Assembly: GCF_004104055.1 (NCBI RefSeq)
Contig: NZ_QOVJ01000007.1
Location: forward strand, 62,001-126,000
Length of the DNA stretch: 64,000 bases
Direction: 5' to 3'
Source of the DNA: Leeuwenhoekiella aestuarii
GTDB taxonomy: Bacteria > Bacteroidota > Bacteroidia > Flavobacteriales > Flavobacteriaceae
The notes under the pieces were generated by a model. The model saw nothing but the letters and a program-made list of their open reading frames with translations, was not told the origin of the DNA and searched no databases. Shown piece after piece: positions 1-9,426 of this stretch. The position numbers and the translations under genes are program-made. Each line of letters begins with the position of its first letter. Position 1 is the stretch's first letter.

Positions 1-672
1 CCAGTCCCATTGTGGCTCGTTAACCGGACTTATATAATTTACTTCTAAACCATTTTTCTCTAATTGTTGAGCTACGTCTGCCAAGTACTTAGCAAAGTCA
101 CTATAATTCTTAGCTCGTAGATTAGATCTGTTTTTGTTACTGGTATAGGCCTTATTATTACGTGTAAATTTAACCGGCGGACTATTAGAAAAAAGCAAAA
201 GATCTTTAACTCCTCTTTGTTTTGCAGCATTTGCAAACCACACTTGTCCTTGATGCTTATCCCAATCATAAGTATCACCTTCTCCGTAAAAAGATTCAGC
301 TCTTCTCCACTCATCTTTTATACCACTTTCATCACCCTGTTCTGCGCTTCCTGCACCTAGGTTAAACCTCCAGAGACTCAAGCCTATTCCTTTAGGGTTA
401 CCAGAATTATCATTTTCTGTACTAAAAAGCAGATCTGCAATTTTCTCCCGTTTATACAAGGGCCAGTTTCTACCCACAAACTGTACAGACCAGGCATCAG
501 ATGCCCCAAAATTGTCTATATGCTGAAAGGTTGTTTTAGAATCTAAATATAGATTGATAGCAGTACTTTCACTTTGATCAAGGTTAAGGGATTTTTCCTT
601 CCAGCTTATTAAAAATGTAGCGCTTGCTATAGATGCAAGAACAACTAAAGAAATGAATACTTTTAATTTCAA
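1..672 (-). CDS. GH30-family glycoside hydrolase, C-terminus cut by window edge
   Basis: This is the first 224 codons of a secreted glycosidase that runs off the left edge. The N-terminus is a signal peptide (KLKVFISLVVLASIASA). The segment FGASDAW near residue 55 and the motif SPVNEPQW, with Glu219 as the likely acid/base, are typical of GH30 (clan A TIM barrel) and closest in feel to the subfamilies that hold endo-beta-1,6-galactanases and related enzymes. The nucleophile Glu lies beyond the window. No in-frame ATG precedes the signal peptide, so TTG at 672 is the likely start. The gene is divergent from the hybrid two-component gene at 888, which probably controls it. The family call is firm; substrate is inference (beta-1,6-linked glycan or related). 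Confidence 0.85.
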   Translation of the reverse strand, partial: MKLKVFISLVVLASIASATFLISWKEKSLNLDQSESTAINLYLDSKTTFQHIDNFGASDAWSVQFVGRNWPLYKREKIADLLFSTENDNSGNPKGIGLSLWRFNLGAGSAEQGDESGIKDEWRRAESFYGEGDTYDWDKHQGQVWFANAAKQRGVKDLLLFSNSPPVKFTRNNKAYTSNKNRSNLRAKNYSDFAKYLADVAQQLEKNGLEVNYISPVNEPQWDW

Positions 673-755
673 AATAATTCTTTTAATGAATCTTTTATAA
701 AACTAATAGGTCTATTAAACATATTGATTTTTATCTTTAACAATTTTCACTATTT

Positions 756-769
756 CGATTGAGTAAATT
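756..769. promoter_or_regulatory. Candidate LacI-like operator half-site shared with other glycan promoters
   Basis: CGATTGAGTAAATT matches the reverse complement of the site at 63701-63717 (CGATTGCGTAAATT) at 13 of 14 bases. It also shares TCGATTGAGT with the site at 63823. It lies in the 215-bp divergent region between the GH30 gene and the hybrid sensor gene, so it could control either. Confidence 0.45.
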
Positions 770-777
770 CGTGTACA

Positions 778-810
778 ATTTGTCTAAAATTGCGGTGTTA
801 ATTGTTCAAC
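778..810. promoter_or_regulatory. Candidate hybrid-sensor operator: TTGT direct repeats 22 bp apart
   Basis: Two copies of an AA-TTGT-(C/T)-type element begin at 780 and 802 (core TTGT), exactly 22 bp apart. The same element with the same spacing occurs upstream of the susC gene at 12924-12958. AraC-type DNA-binding domains of hybrid two-component systems commonly bind direct repeats about two helical turns apart. The site sits about 85-110 bp upstream of both divergent genes. The assignment is inference. Confidence 0.4.
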
Positions 811-887
811 CTTATTAATATTGATGAATAGCTGGGATATTTTTATAAATTGGTTACAAATTACACACTATATAATATCATTTTTAC

Positions 888-3800
888 ATGAAAAGAACTT
901 TAAGATTTATTCTATTTCTTTTTATAACAACGGTTGTATACTCTCAAAATGAAAAAGCAAATCTTAATGATCTCCATTTTCATTTAATAAATTCTCAAAA
1001 TGGTCTTTCTAACAATGTCATAAATGACATTACACAAGATTCTCTTGGCTTTATTTGGATAGCAACTTATGATGGTCTAAACCGGTATGATGGTTCTCAA
1101 TTTTTAAAATTCAGAAAAAATCTTGAAGATGATATAAATGGAGTTTCTAATAATTATATTCAGGAATTATTACTACTTCAAAATCAAAAATTACTCATTG
1201 CCACAGATGCCGGACTCAATGTTTACGATCTCAAATCAGAAACCTTTCATATATTTTCTACTGAAGAAGGTCTACTAGATAATAGTATTAGCGCCTTAGC
1301 TTTAGATAATAATCATAATCCTGTTATAGGTACGTATCGCGGTGGTGTACAAATCGCTTCAGATAATTTTACTTTCAACGAAATCAGATTTAAAGGTACT
1401 AAGAATCAGTTATCATCTAATGAAATTTCAGCTATTGAATCTCAGGGAAAATCTATTTATTGGGTAGGTACTTATCATAAAGGTCTCAATAAAGTAACTG
1501 TAACTGGTAATCAAGTAAAAACAGAAACTATTCAGCATCCTAAACTAAGTAATTCTACGATTACCGAACTGTATTTGGATTCTGAACAGAATTTATGGAT
1601 TGCCAGTACAAATGGTTTGTTTGTAATACAACCCAATGGTGAGTTGTTATATTTAAACAAAGCAACAACTAAAAGTCAAGGCTTAAGTGATAGCAATGTA
1701 CTAGCGATTCTTGACGATAACAAAGGAAAGCTTTACATAGGTACGCGCGATGGCGGTCTTAATATTCTTGAAAAAAAGACACTGCTAGATCAATCTTTAC
1801 CATTAAGCATTAATTGGTTTTTACCTAAAGAAGATGGCTCTAGTGTTTACGACCGATCAATTACCAGCCTTTTTATTGACAAGCATAACGCACTTTGGAT
1901 GGGCACTCCTACCGGTATAAACTATGTAGATTTAATGGGTGAGCCGGCTAAAAGGGTTCAAGAAACCGACGCTCAAAATTCTATAAGCAACAACAGGGTA
2001 AGTGCTCTCGCACTAAAGTCTGAAAATCAAATCTGGATAGGTACAGATGGTGAAGGTCTGGATCTCTATGACCTGAAGGAAGGTAAAATAGCTCATTACA
2101 GAACAATTGCTGGAAACCGAAACAGTTTAAGTAATAATAATGTTTTGACTCTATTACCTGAAAATAATGATATTATCTGGGTAGGAACCTATCAAGGAGG
2201 TATTAATAAAATAAATTATAAAACAGGCGAAGTCAAACATTACTTAGAAGGGTCGCAGCAAAATGGTAGTGATGTCAGAACTATTTTTAAATCAGAGAAT
2301 AATACAATTTGGGTAGGTACAAACCGAGGAGGTCTTTTTAAATACAATAGATCGGCAGATGCCTTTGAGTTTGTGGATAGTTTAGGAAAGTTAGATATTA
2401 GAGGTATTGATGAGCGTGAAGGCCATTTATGGCTAGCAACCTTTGGTTCTGGGTTAATTAAATTCAATAAGTCTAATGGCGAAGCAGAATACATCAATAG
2501 TAACAATGTAGAGGGTTTAAACACCGATATTTTTTTTGCAATCAAAATTAAAGCAGACGATAACATCTTATTAGGAACACGTTACAACGGTTTAAAACTT
2601 TATGATCCAATAAAAAACACTGTCGAAACTTATGGAGAAAAAGATGGGCTAAGTAATAATTCTATAAATAACCTGCTCATTGAAGATGATAAATATGTTT
2701 GGATTAGCACCTACAACGGGATTGACCGCTACAATCTAGGAACCGGTACATTTAGTGATTTTAACTTTTTAAGCAATATTCAAAATGAAGGTTTAGGTTC
2801 TATTTTAAGCAATGGCAATGGAAAAATTTTTATAGGAGGTTTAGAAGGATTACAAATTATCAATACTGCTGAATTAGATCGTCTGCAACAGAAAAAAGAC
2901 ATCGTTCTAAAACGACTTTCTGTTTTAAATAAACCAATATTACCTGGATGTAAAACCATACTAAAAAATGCGTTGCCATACGAAAATGAAATAGCACTCA
3001 GTTATTTTCAAAATTCATTTTCGTTCTATTTTACAGCTTTGCAATATCCTGTAAATAAAAACATTTTGTATTCTTATAAATTAGAAAATTATAATGATTA
3101 CTGGATAGATACTCAAGAAGGTATAGCCAACTTCACAGACGTACCTCCGGGAGATTACAACCTTCAAATCAAAACCAAATCAGGTGCTGGAACAGAAACA
3201 ACAAAGAATCTAGCGATCTATATCTCTCCTCCATTTTGGAAAACATCTCTAGCTTATATTTTCTATCTATTAGCATTTTGTACGATAATCTATTTAATAT
3301 TTCGATATTATTCTGAACGGTTAAAACTCAAAAACAAATTGATTCTTGAACAAGAACAAAGACGTTTAGAACATAATTTAAATGAAGAACGATTACGCTT
3401 TTTTACCGCTTTTTCTCACGAATTAAAAACTCCTTTGACATTAATTCTGGCTCCTCTTGATAACTTATTGAGTGAAGCACACAGCAGAAGCCTTAAAAAA
3501 CAGCTCAAACTCATTAACCGAAATGCTAAAAAACTCTCTGGAGCGATTGATAAACTATTAGAGTTTAGAAAATCTGAAGAAGGACTGAGCAAACTTATTA
3601 TAGGAGCTCACAATATTTCCTATCATTTAAAGAAATGGGTTAAGAGTTACGCTCCACTTGCTATAGACAAGAATATCAAACTTAAAACCGACATCGAAAA
3701 AAGCACAACTCTTTTTGAAGTGGATATCGAAAAATTAAAGGTTATAATTAATAATCTACTTTCAAATGCTATAAAATACTGTTCTCCTAATTGTGAAGTT

Positions 3801-4943
3801 ACTGTATGCTTCTATATTAATAAAGAGACCTTAGATATAACAGTAAGTGATAACGGTGCCGGTATAGCAGCTCAGGAATTACAGGATATTTTCAATTGGT
3901 ATTATAGATCTGAAACCAGTATTCAAAAAAATGGGACAGGTATAGGTCTTGCCCTTTCTAAACGCTTTGCTGAGTTGCACAATGGTAAACTCACAGTTAC
4001 AAGCATTCCTAACAAAAAAACCACATTTTCACTAGAAATACCTAAAGTTGTTTCTCAAGAAACTGTTACAGTAAGTGCTATTGCTTTAGAAGAAAATCAC
4101 ACCTATCAGACTTCAGAACTTAAACCAGATATAGACCACTCTGACCTACAGAAAGACAACAATAAATCTATCAATGCTTCTGAAGATAGACCCCTACTCT
4201 TAATAATAGATGACAACCCGGATATTCTTGATTTTTTAGATCAAATTTTAAAAACTGATTTTGATCTTATATTCGCTGAAGATGGTGAGAAAGGCATACA
4301 GAAGGCTACTAAGTTTATACCAGATCTAATAGTCTCAGATGTGATGATGCCTAAAAAGACAGGTATAGATCTGTGCAGAGCCTTGAAATGCAATTTACCT
4401 ACAAGCCATATCCCTATAATTCTTCTTACTGCAAAAGGCAATTCTGAAAGTTTAAAGACCGGATATGAAGAAGGTGCAGATGATTATATAGCTAAACCAT
4501 TTCAACCTCAACTATTAAAAACGCGCATCATAAATCTCATACGTAATCGTAAAGCGGTTCAACGTTTTATAAATAGTAAGCAAACCCCAGAAAAAGAAGA
4601 AGAAAAAACTTCTCCAGCTCTTAATAGAGAAAAAGAGTTTTTATCAAAACTAGATGCTATAATAAATGAAAATATAGGAGGTGATACTGAAAGCGTTTTT
4701 GATATTGCTCGCGATCTGGGAATGAGTCGTACTTCACTGTATAGAAAACTAAAGTCAATTACCGGTTATAGTATAAACGAATATATAAGAAACTTAAAGC
4801 TTGAGAAAGCCGCTGATTATATAGAAAATCACGGGTACTCTGTATCACAAGCAGCTTATGAAGTAGGCTTTAATAGCCCCAAGTATTTCAGGAAAATTTT
4901 TAAAGAAATGTACGGCAAACTACCTTCTGAGTTTAAGTCATAA
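888..4943 (+). CDS. Hybrid two-component system sensor/regulator (HTCS) of the first PUL
   Basis: A single 1351-residue protein senses a glycan fragment in the periplasm and controls transcription in the cytoplasm. In order it shows a signal peptide (1-19), about 12-14 Reg_prop beta-propeller repeats with WIGT/WVGT/WIAT blades (about 25-670), a Y_Y_Y domain (about 700-780), a membrane helix (about 785-805), a HisKA domain with H-box FSHELKTPL (His844), an HATPase with N box NNLLSNAIKY and G boxes DNGAGI and GTGIGLAL, a receiver with phospho-acceptor Asp1151 in SDVMMP, and a C-terminal AraC-type HTH (about 1265-1350). All signalling residues are present. It faces the GH30 gene and lies tail-to-tail with the susCD operon, so it is the likely activator of that PUL. 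Confidence 0.96.
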   Translation: MKRTLRFILFLFITTVVYSQNEKANLNDLHFHLINSQNGLSNNVINDITQDSLGFIWIATYDGLNRYDGSQFLKFRKNLEDDINGVSNNYIQELLLLQNQKLLIATDAGLNVYDLKSETFHIFSTEEGLLDNSISALALDNNHNPVIGTYRGGVQIASDNFTFNEIRFKGTKNQLSSNEISAIESQGKSIYWVGTYHKGLNKVTVTGNQVKTETIQHPKLSNSTITELYLDSEQNLWIASTNGLFVIQPNGELLYLNKATTKSQGLSDSNVLAILDDNKGKLYIGTRDGGLNILEKKTLLDQSLPLSINWFLPKEDGSSVYDRSITSLFIDKHNALWMGTPTGINYVDLMGEPAKRVQETDAQNSISNNRVSALALKSENQIWIGTDGEGLDLYDLKEGKIAHYRTIAGNRNSLSNNNVLTLLPENNDIIWVGTYQGGINKINYKTGEVKHYLEGSQQNGSDVRTIFKSENNTIWVGTNRGGLFKYNRSADAFEFVDSLGKLDIRGIDEREGHLWLATFGSGLIKFNKSNGEAEYINSNNVEGLNTDIFFAIKIKADDNILLGTRYNGLKLYDPIKNTVETYGEKDGLSNNSINNLLIEDDKYVWISTYNGIDRYNLGTGTFSDFNFLSNIQNEGLGSILSNGNGKIFIGGLEGLQIINTAELDRLQQKKDIVLKRLSVLNKPILPGCKTILKNALPYENEIALSYFQNSFSFYFTALQYPVNKNILYSYKLENYNDYWIDTQEGIANFTDVPPGDYNLQIKTKSGAGTETTKNLAIYISPPFWKTSLAYIFYLLAFCTIIYLIFRYYSERLKLKNKLILEQEQRRLEHNLNEERLRFFTAFSHELKTPLTLILAPLDNLLSEAHSRSLKKQLKLINRNAKKLSGAIDKLLEFRKSEEGLSKLIIGAHNISYHLKKWVKSYAPLAIDKNIKLKTDIEKSTTLFEVDIEKLKVIINNLLSNAIKYCSPNCEVTVCFYINKETLDITVSDNGAGIAAQELQDIFNWYYRSETSIQKNGTGIGLALSKRFAELHNGKLTVTSIPNKKTTFSLEIPKVVSQETVTVSAIALEENHTYQTSELKPDIDHSDLQKDNNKSINASEDRPLLLIIDDNPDILDFLDQILKTDFDLIFAEDGEKGIQKATKFIPDLIVSDVMMPKKTGIDLCRALKCNLPTSHIPIILLTAKGNSESLKTGYEEGADDYIAKPFQPQLLKTRIINLIRNRKAVQRFINSKQTPEKEEEKTSPALNREKEFLSKLDAIINENIGGDTESVFDIARDLGMSRTSLYRKLKSITGYSINEYIRNLKLEKAADYIENHGYSVSQAAYEVGFNSPKYFRKIFKEMYGKLPSEFKS

Positions 4944-4947
4944 AAAA

Positions 4948-4967
4948 AGGCGGTCAAAAGACCGCCT
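4948..4967 (-). terminator. Rho-independent terminator of the susCD operon
   Basis: A perfect 8-bp stem (AGGCGGTC / GACCGCCT) has a 4-base loop and is followed on the minus strand by seven T. It closes the minus-strand operon ending at 4993. The plus-strand side is followed by a weaker ATT-rich tract, so it may also end the sensor transcript. Confidence 0.88.
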
Positions 4968-4992
4968 ATTGATTAGAATATCTATAAAATTA

Positions 4993-6207
4993 TTATTCTG
5001 CAACAACAATATCCCAAGATCTAACATTGCAAAAACGTCCTGGATCACCATCTGCCTGAGTGGTAATTTGACCTACTGTAATATTCATTGCTTCATCTAC
5101 TGTAAAATTGAGTGTATAAGTATATTCACTTCCTAATGCAGTGTTGATTCTTTTATAAACCAGAACATCTTCAGAAGTATCTACATTAGAAACATCAGGC
5201 AAAGCTTCTCCTTTTGCAACAACAAAATAAGACCCACCTTCATCATCCAAGCTGTGATTTGTATCTCTTATAAGCACATTGAGTTTATATGATGCCGGTT
5301 CTACTGTAACACTTTGGTAAATTTTACCGTTGGTTATTGCTGGTGCACCCCAACCTGATTCAACATTAAATATATTTCCATTCCATTCATCCCAGCCTCC
5401 TTGACCGTTATGAATTTTAATGGGATCTGTAGTTGTCCAATCTTCAAGTACTCCCCATCTACCATCACGTGACTTAGCTTTAAAAGGAATTGATGCATTT
5501 GCTAGGATAGGTTTGGGTACAGGTTTAAAATCTACATATTCTGTATAAAAGGTATCTAATGCCTTTTCTTCTGGAAGAAAAAGGGTTCTATATTTATAAA
5601 TAGATTTTGGCTTAAAATCTTCAACGATACCTGCTTCATTCTCAATAGGTATAAATATCGTCTTTTGCTCGTCTTCATTACTAGTATAAAGAATTTCGGT
5701 TCCTATAACACCCGTAGTCAAATCCATACTGGCATAGTTTACGGTTAAACTATCTCTTATAAGATTATTAGATATAACCGGACGGTTGAACAATGAATTT
5801 TGATATCTATCACCATAAACCTCGGCAGGTGCGAAAACAGCTATTGACGGATTATTTTTGCTATCAAAAGTTCGTACTTCAAAATTGTAAACATTTTCAG
5901 GCAGATTGTCTATTATTACAGAAACTGTATCAATACCTTCACCCCTAGTTATAGGTAAGACCACAGAGTCCTTTTTAATGTTCCAATATATACGTACCTC
6001 TGTAACTTTAGGATCAGCTATAATAAGCCCCTTAATACGAACACGATCACGACCTGAATAGACCTTTAAAGAATCTATTTTACCAGTGTATGACACCTCA
6101 CCACCTTCAGTATATTTCAAATATTCATCCTCATCAGAACAGGACCATATAAACAGGCCTAGTACGAGGAATAAAAGACCTAAAAGCGTTTTATTTAATT
6201 TCATCAT
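4993..6207 (-). CDS. Surface lipoprotein, DUF4998 plus DUF5013-like C-terminus
   Basis: This is the last gene of the susCD operon and likely encodes a surface glycan-binding protein. The start chosen is the MMKLNK methionine at 6207, 10 bp after the preceding gene's stop and directly before a lipoprotein signal peptide with lipobox FIWSC. An upstream reading to 6270 would overlap the preceding gene and bury the signal. The N-terminal half (GGEVSYTGKID..., VRIYW, YNFEVRTFD) fits DUF4998. The C-terminal part (RWGVLEDWTTTDPIK, GWGAPAI, YKLNVLIRD) looks like the DUF5013 beta-sandwich. About 404 residues. Binding function is inferred from PUL context. Confidence 0.82.
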   Translation of the reverse strand: MMKLNKTLLGLLFLVLGLFIWSCSDEDEYLKYTEGGEVSYTGKIDSLKVYSGRDRVRIKGLIIADPKVTEVRIYWNIKKDSVVLPITRGEGIDTVSVIIDNLPENVYNFEVRTFDSKNNPSIAVFAPAEVYGDRYQNSLFNRPVISNNLIRDSLTVNYASMDLTTGVIGTEILYTSNEDEQKTIFIPIENEAGIVEDFKPKSIYKYRTLFLPEEKALDTFYTEYVDFKPVPKPILANASIPFKAKSRDGRWGVLEDWTTTDPIKIHNGQGGWDEWNGNIFNVESGWGAPAITNGKIYQSVTVEPASYKLNVLIRDTNHSLDDEGGSYFVVAKGEALPDVSNVDTSEDVLVYKRINTALGSEYTYTLNFTVDEAMNITVGQITTQADGDPGRFCNVRSWDIVVAE

Positions 6208-6217
6208 TATTCTAATT

Positions 6218-7420
6218 TTAAAAATTTGGATTTCCGTATACTTGTACTTCTGACACAGAAAAATATTCACCGCCTGCCCAGTTTTCTAAAGATTCTAGTC
6301 TAAGATATCTTACTGGTGGTGCGTCAATTGAAATTTCATAATCTGCACCATCTCTTGCTGCTATCAAGTCATCATTATTTTCTTGACCGTAAGGTAATCC
6401 CGAAGGTTTTACAACCTCATATTCTCCTATCAAAGTCCATCCAGATAAATCTCCATCATTCAGCTCATTAGCTCCCCATACTCTGAAATATCTCATTGCA
6501 CCTAAATAATAGTACAAGCGTTGTCCTCCAATAGGTTCTGAGAAATTCCAAATACGTAACCTACTTAACTTTGTAACACTACCTATATCAAATGTGACTA
6601 AATGCGAAGGTAAATCTAAATCTCTTTCAGTGAAAAATGCATCTAGATATGAGAGATATCCACTATCCCATAAATTTTCAACAGGATACCCATTTTCAGC
6701 ATCATTAGCTAGCCTTATTGCTCTAAAATCTGATTTTGGCATAAGCTGTTCAAAAAGTGGCTTAACGCTAGTAAATAAAGTATCGGTCACATTTAGCCAA
6801 CGGTCTCTCACCGCAATTGCAAAATCTTGACTTGTTGTATCAAAACCTCTAATAGCTTGATCTACCTCACTTATAGAGGTATAAATACTATTAGCAAGAG
6901 GTTCGTAATCACCATTTTGATTTTTCTGCATTACTAAAATTGCTATGTCATCTGCATTAGGGTTATCTGCCCGTATGCGAATACCTCCAAAATCAGGTTG
7001 TACCGATAAAGATTCTGCAACTCCATAAACAGGAGCAAGATCTGGGCTTACAGTAATAGACACAGGCTCTGATTCTGTCTCACTTCTGTTAACTGCATAT
7101 ACATTTACTGTCGTTTCTTCTAGACCGGCAAAACCTTCAAGCAACATAGAATTGCTGTAATAGGAAGATTTTACTTCCATCGCTGTACCATTTTCTAACG
7201 TATACCGTGCAACGATATATAATAAATCTTCATCTTTAGGAACGGTATAGGTAAGCCGTGCTTTACCTGGAAGATTTTGAACACTTAGATTAGTTACCTT
7301 GCCAGGAGCAATGCCGTTATTTTCAAGTGGAGCATTATCTGTATCCTCAGAACAACTTATTGAAACACAAATAAAAAGCCCACAAATAACTAAAAACCAG
7401 TAATTTAATTTTGTTTTCAT
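6218..7420 (-). CDS. Surface lipoprotein, DUF4959/DUF5126/DUF5000-type with discoidin-like end
   Basis: This 400-residue lipoprotein (signal peptide with lipobox SISCSE) is encoded third in the susCD operon, 16 bp after the susD stop. It has the layout of DUF4959-DUF5126-DUF5000 proteins: Ig/FN3-like strands at the N-terminus (APGKVTNLSVQNLPGKARLTY) and a C-terminal discoidin (F5/8 C)-like sandwich (HLVTFDIGSVTKLSRLRIW..., PPVRYLRLES, FSVSEVQVYG). Such proteins sit in the SusE/SusF position and hold glycan at the cell surface. The domain reading is by eye; ligand unknown. Confidence 0.82.
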   Translation of the reverse strand: MKTKLNYWFLVICGLFICVSISCSEDTDNAPLENNGIAPGKVTNLSVQNLPGKARLTYTVPKDEDLLYIVARYTLENGTAMEVKSSYYSNSMLLEGFAGLEETTVNVYAVNRSETESEPVSITVSPDLAPVYGVAESLSVQPDFGGIRIRADNPNADDIAILVMQKNQNGDYEPLANSIYTSISEVDQAIRGFDTTSQDFAIAVRDRWLNVTDTLFTSVKPLFEQLMPKSDFRAIRLANDAENGYPVENLWDSGYLSYLDAFFTERDLDLPSHLVTFDIGSVTKLSRLRIWNFSEPIGGQRLYYYLGAMRYFRVWGANELNDGDLSGWTLIGEYEVVKPSGLPYGQENNDDLIAARDGADYEISIDAPPVRYLRLESLENWAGGEYFSVSEVQVYGNPNF

Positions 7421-7436
7421 AATAATTATTTTTTGT

Positions 7437-9389
7437 TTACCACCCAGGAGCCTGAACTAAACTCGGGTTTTGAATTAAGGTGTTTTGATCTAAGGGCCAG
7501 AAATAATCTCTTGGAGCTATAAAGCGCTGCTGATATAATGTACGTATTTGATAATATGCCTGCTCAGTTGATTCAAAAACACTCCAACCTCTTATCGCTT
7601 CATTATATTCTGTAGCAGCCTTTTTCCATCTTCTTACATCCCAGTAATTCTTACCTTCAAAAACCATCTCAATATTACGCTCCCTATGAATAATTTCTCT
7701 CAAACCATCTTTTGTGGTGTATTTACTGGGGTTTGTTGAGTAGTTTGTCCAAGACTCTTCAACACCAGCTAAGCCAGCTCGTGCTCGTACAGCGTCTATA
7801 TACTGAAACGCTTCTGGAGTTGGGCCATTTACCTCATTTGAGACTTCGGCAAAAAGCAAATACAAATCTGCTAGCCTTATTTCTGGCCAAGCATAGTCTT
7901 TATAAGGAGTACCACCACTAAAAGTTTGTTCCCAATTAATTAATTTTTTGATATAATATCCCGTTACATTAAAATTAAATGCATCCGTATTTCCACCATA
8001 GTCTTTATTCTTAGCTTCATAGTGCCAACGCGCATCATTAGAACCACTATCAAACTTATAGAACACTGAACCATCAAAACCAAGATCTGCATAGAAACGT
8101 GGTTCTCTATCAAAATTCAAAACTGAAGTCCTATAGCCCAAAGCAATATTATACTGATCATCTTCACCCGCTTCTCTAATAGTTGTTATGTTTCCAAAAC
8201 TTATTGTTTTATCTTCTTCAATGGGTACTCCGTTTTTAGTATAAAACATCTGAGCAGTTTCTAAAGTAGGAGAAAGTGCTCTCCTGGCAACACCGGCATT
8301 AGTTGTATTATCAACTGCATTCATTGCCAATCGCTGAAGTTCGTACGTTCTACTATTAGGATTTGCCCAAATAATCTCTCTATTCCAGCGTTCTGTAACA
8401 GCTTGTCTGATATCTAATTTTGTTTGCGTAATAGGCTCAATATCAAAACTAACATCTTCCTTGTAAAAAATTTCAGCTCCATTTGCTTCAGCTACATCAA
8501 TCGCTTGTCTGATCGCATCTAAAGCACGCTGCCATTTAGCAGTATCATAAGTGGTATTAAAATATGAACTACCGTCCTTACCCACAAAGCTAGCCATGTC
8601 CTCATTACCATTAAATAAAGGACTCGCAGCCATTGTTAGCAATTCAGCTTTAACAGCTAATGCAATGGGTCTTGTAATTCGCCCCAAATCTTCTTGAGTA
8701 TCTGTGATCATTGGAGGTAATCCTACTGCTGCTTCGTCAAGAAGATTAGCTAAGTAGTCTACACTTGAATCTATAGGCTCTCTAGGAACTTGTATCTGAT
8801 CTTCAGATGCATCTACTGGAATTACTTCTCTCATAATAGGAATTGGACCATACATTCTCATCAGATAGTAATGATAATAAGCCTTTAAAAACTTCACTTC
8901 ACTTACCCAACGTAAACGCTCTGCTTCTCCTAAATCTGGAACCCGAGATATATTCTCTACATTTTCTAGAAATATATTACAGTGACGTATCCCGTCCCAA
9001 AGCTGGTACAAATCTGCAGGACCACCACCCTGATATCTGCCCTCCCAGGCATCCATATACGGGTTTGTAGATCGTTGCAAGTTGCGTGCAATGTCAAAAG
9101 CAAAGCTATTGAAGGAAGCATCTTGTGGAGGAATCCAAGTTTCATCCCCTGCTAGAAAAGCGATATTATAAATAGCATCTCCATTTTTAGGAATATATGC
9201 ATAACAGGTAAATAAATATTTCTCTGCCTCATTTCTTAGTTTAAAGGCTTGCTCAATAGTTGCAACATTATCTGGTACAACATCTAAGAAGGTTTCTTCA
9301 CAAGACTGAAATACGCCTGCGAATAACGCTATAACTGACAAGCCTAAAAATCTCAAAATCTTCAAGAATTTTAGTTGTAAAGTTTTCAT
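7437..9389 (-). CDS. susD: SusD/RagB-family glycan-binding lipoprotein
   Basis: This is the outer-membrane lipoprotein that caps the SusC channel and delivers glycan to it. The start at 9389 (MKTLQLKF) places a compact signal peptide before lipobox GVFQSC; starts at 9416 or 9422 are possible but give an over-long leader. The SusD helical fold is evident from ETFLDVVPDN at the mature N-terminus, YLFTCYAYIP, WDGIRHCNIFLENV, FLKAYYHYYLMRMYGPIPI and the C-terminal RERNIEMVFEGKNYWDVRRWK and FIAPRDYFWPLDQNTL. About 650 residues, usual for larger members. It follows susC by a few tens of bases, the standard pairing. Confidence 0.95.
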   Translation of the reverse strand: MKTLQLKFLKILRFLGLSVIALFAGVFQSCEETFLDVVPDNVATIEQAFKLRNEAEKYLFTCYAYIPKNGDAIYNIAFLAGDETWIPPQDASFNSFAFDIARNLQRSTNPYMDAWEGRYQGGGPADLYQLWDGIRHCNIFLENVENISRVPDLGEAERLRWVSEVKFLKAYYHYYLMRMYGPIPIMREVIPVDASEDQIQVPREPIDSSVDYLANLLDEAAVGLPPMITDTQEDLGRITRPIALAVKAELLTMAASPLFNGNEDMASFVGKDGSSYFNTTYDTAKWQRALDAIRQAIDVAEANGAEIFYKEDVSFDIEPITQTKLDIRQAVTERWNREIIWANPNSRTYELQRLAMNAVDNTTNAGVARRALSPTLETAQMFYTKNGVPIEEDKTISFGNITTIREAGEDDQYNIALGYRTSVLNFDREPRFYADLGFDGSVFYKFDSGSNDARWHYEAKNKDYGGNTDAFNFNVTGYYIKKLINWEQTFSGGTPYKDYAWPEIRLADLYLLFAEVSNEVNGPTPEAFQYIDAVRARAGLAGVEESWTNYSTNPSKYTTKDGLREIIHRERNIEMVFEGKNYWDVRRWKKAATEYNEAIRGWSVFESTEQAYYQIRTLYQQRFIAPRDYFWPLDQNTLIQNPSLVQAPGW

Positions 9390-9426
9390 TTCTATATTTT
9401 TTAAATTTTTCGACATAAGCAAATTT

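Noticed and set aside
72-314. 80-codon open frame within the GH30 gene
   Set aside because: It lies on the same strand but in another frame of a recognisable glycosidase.
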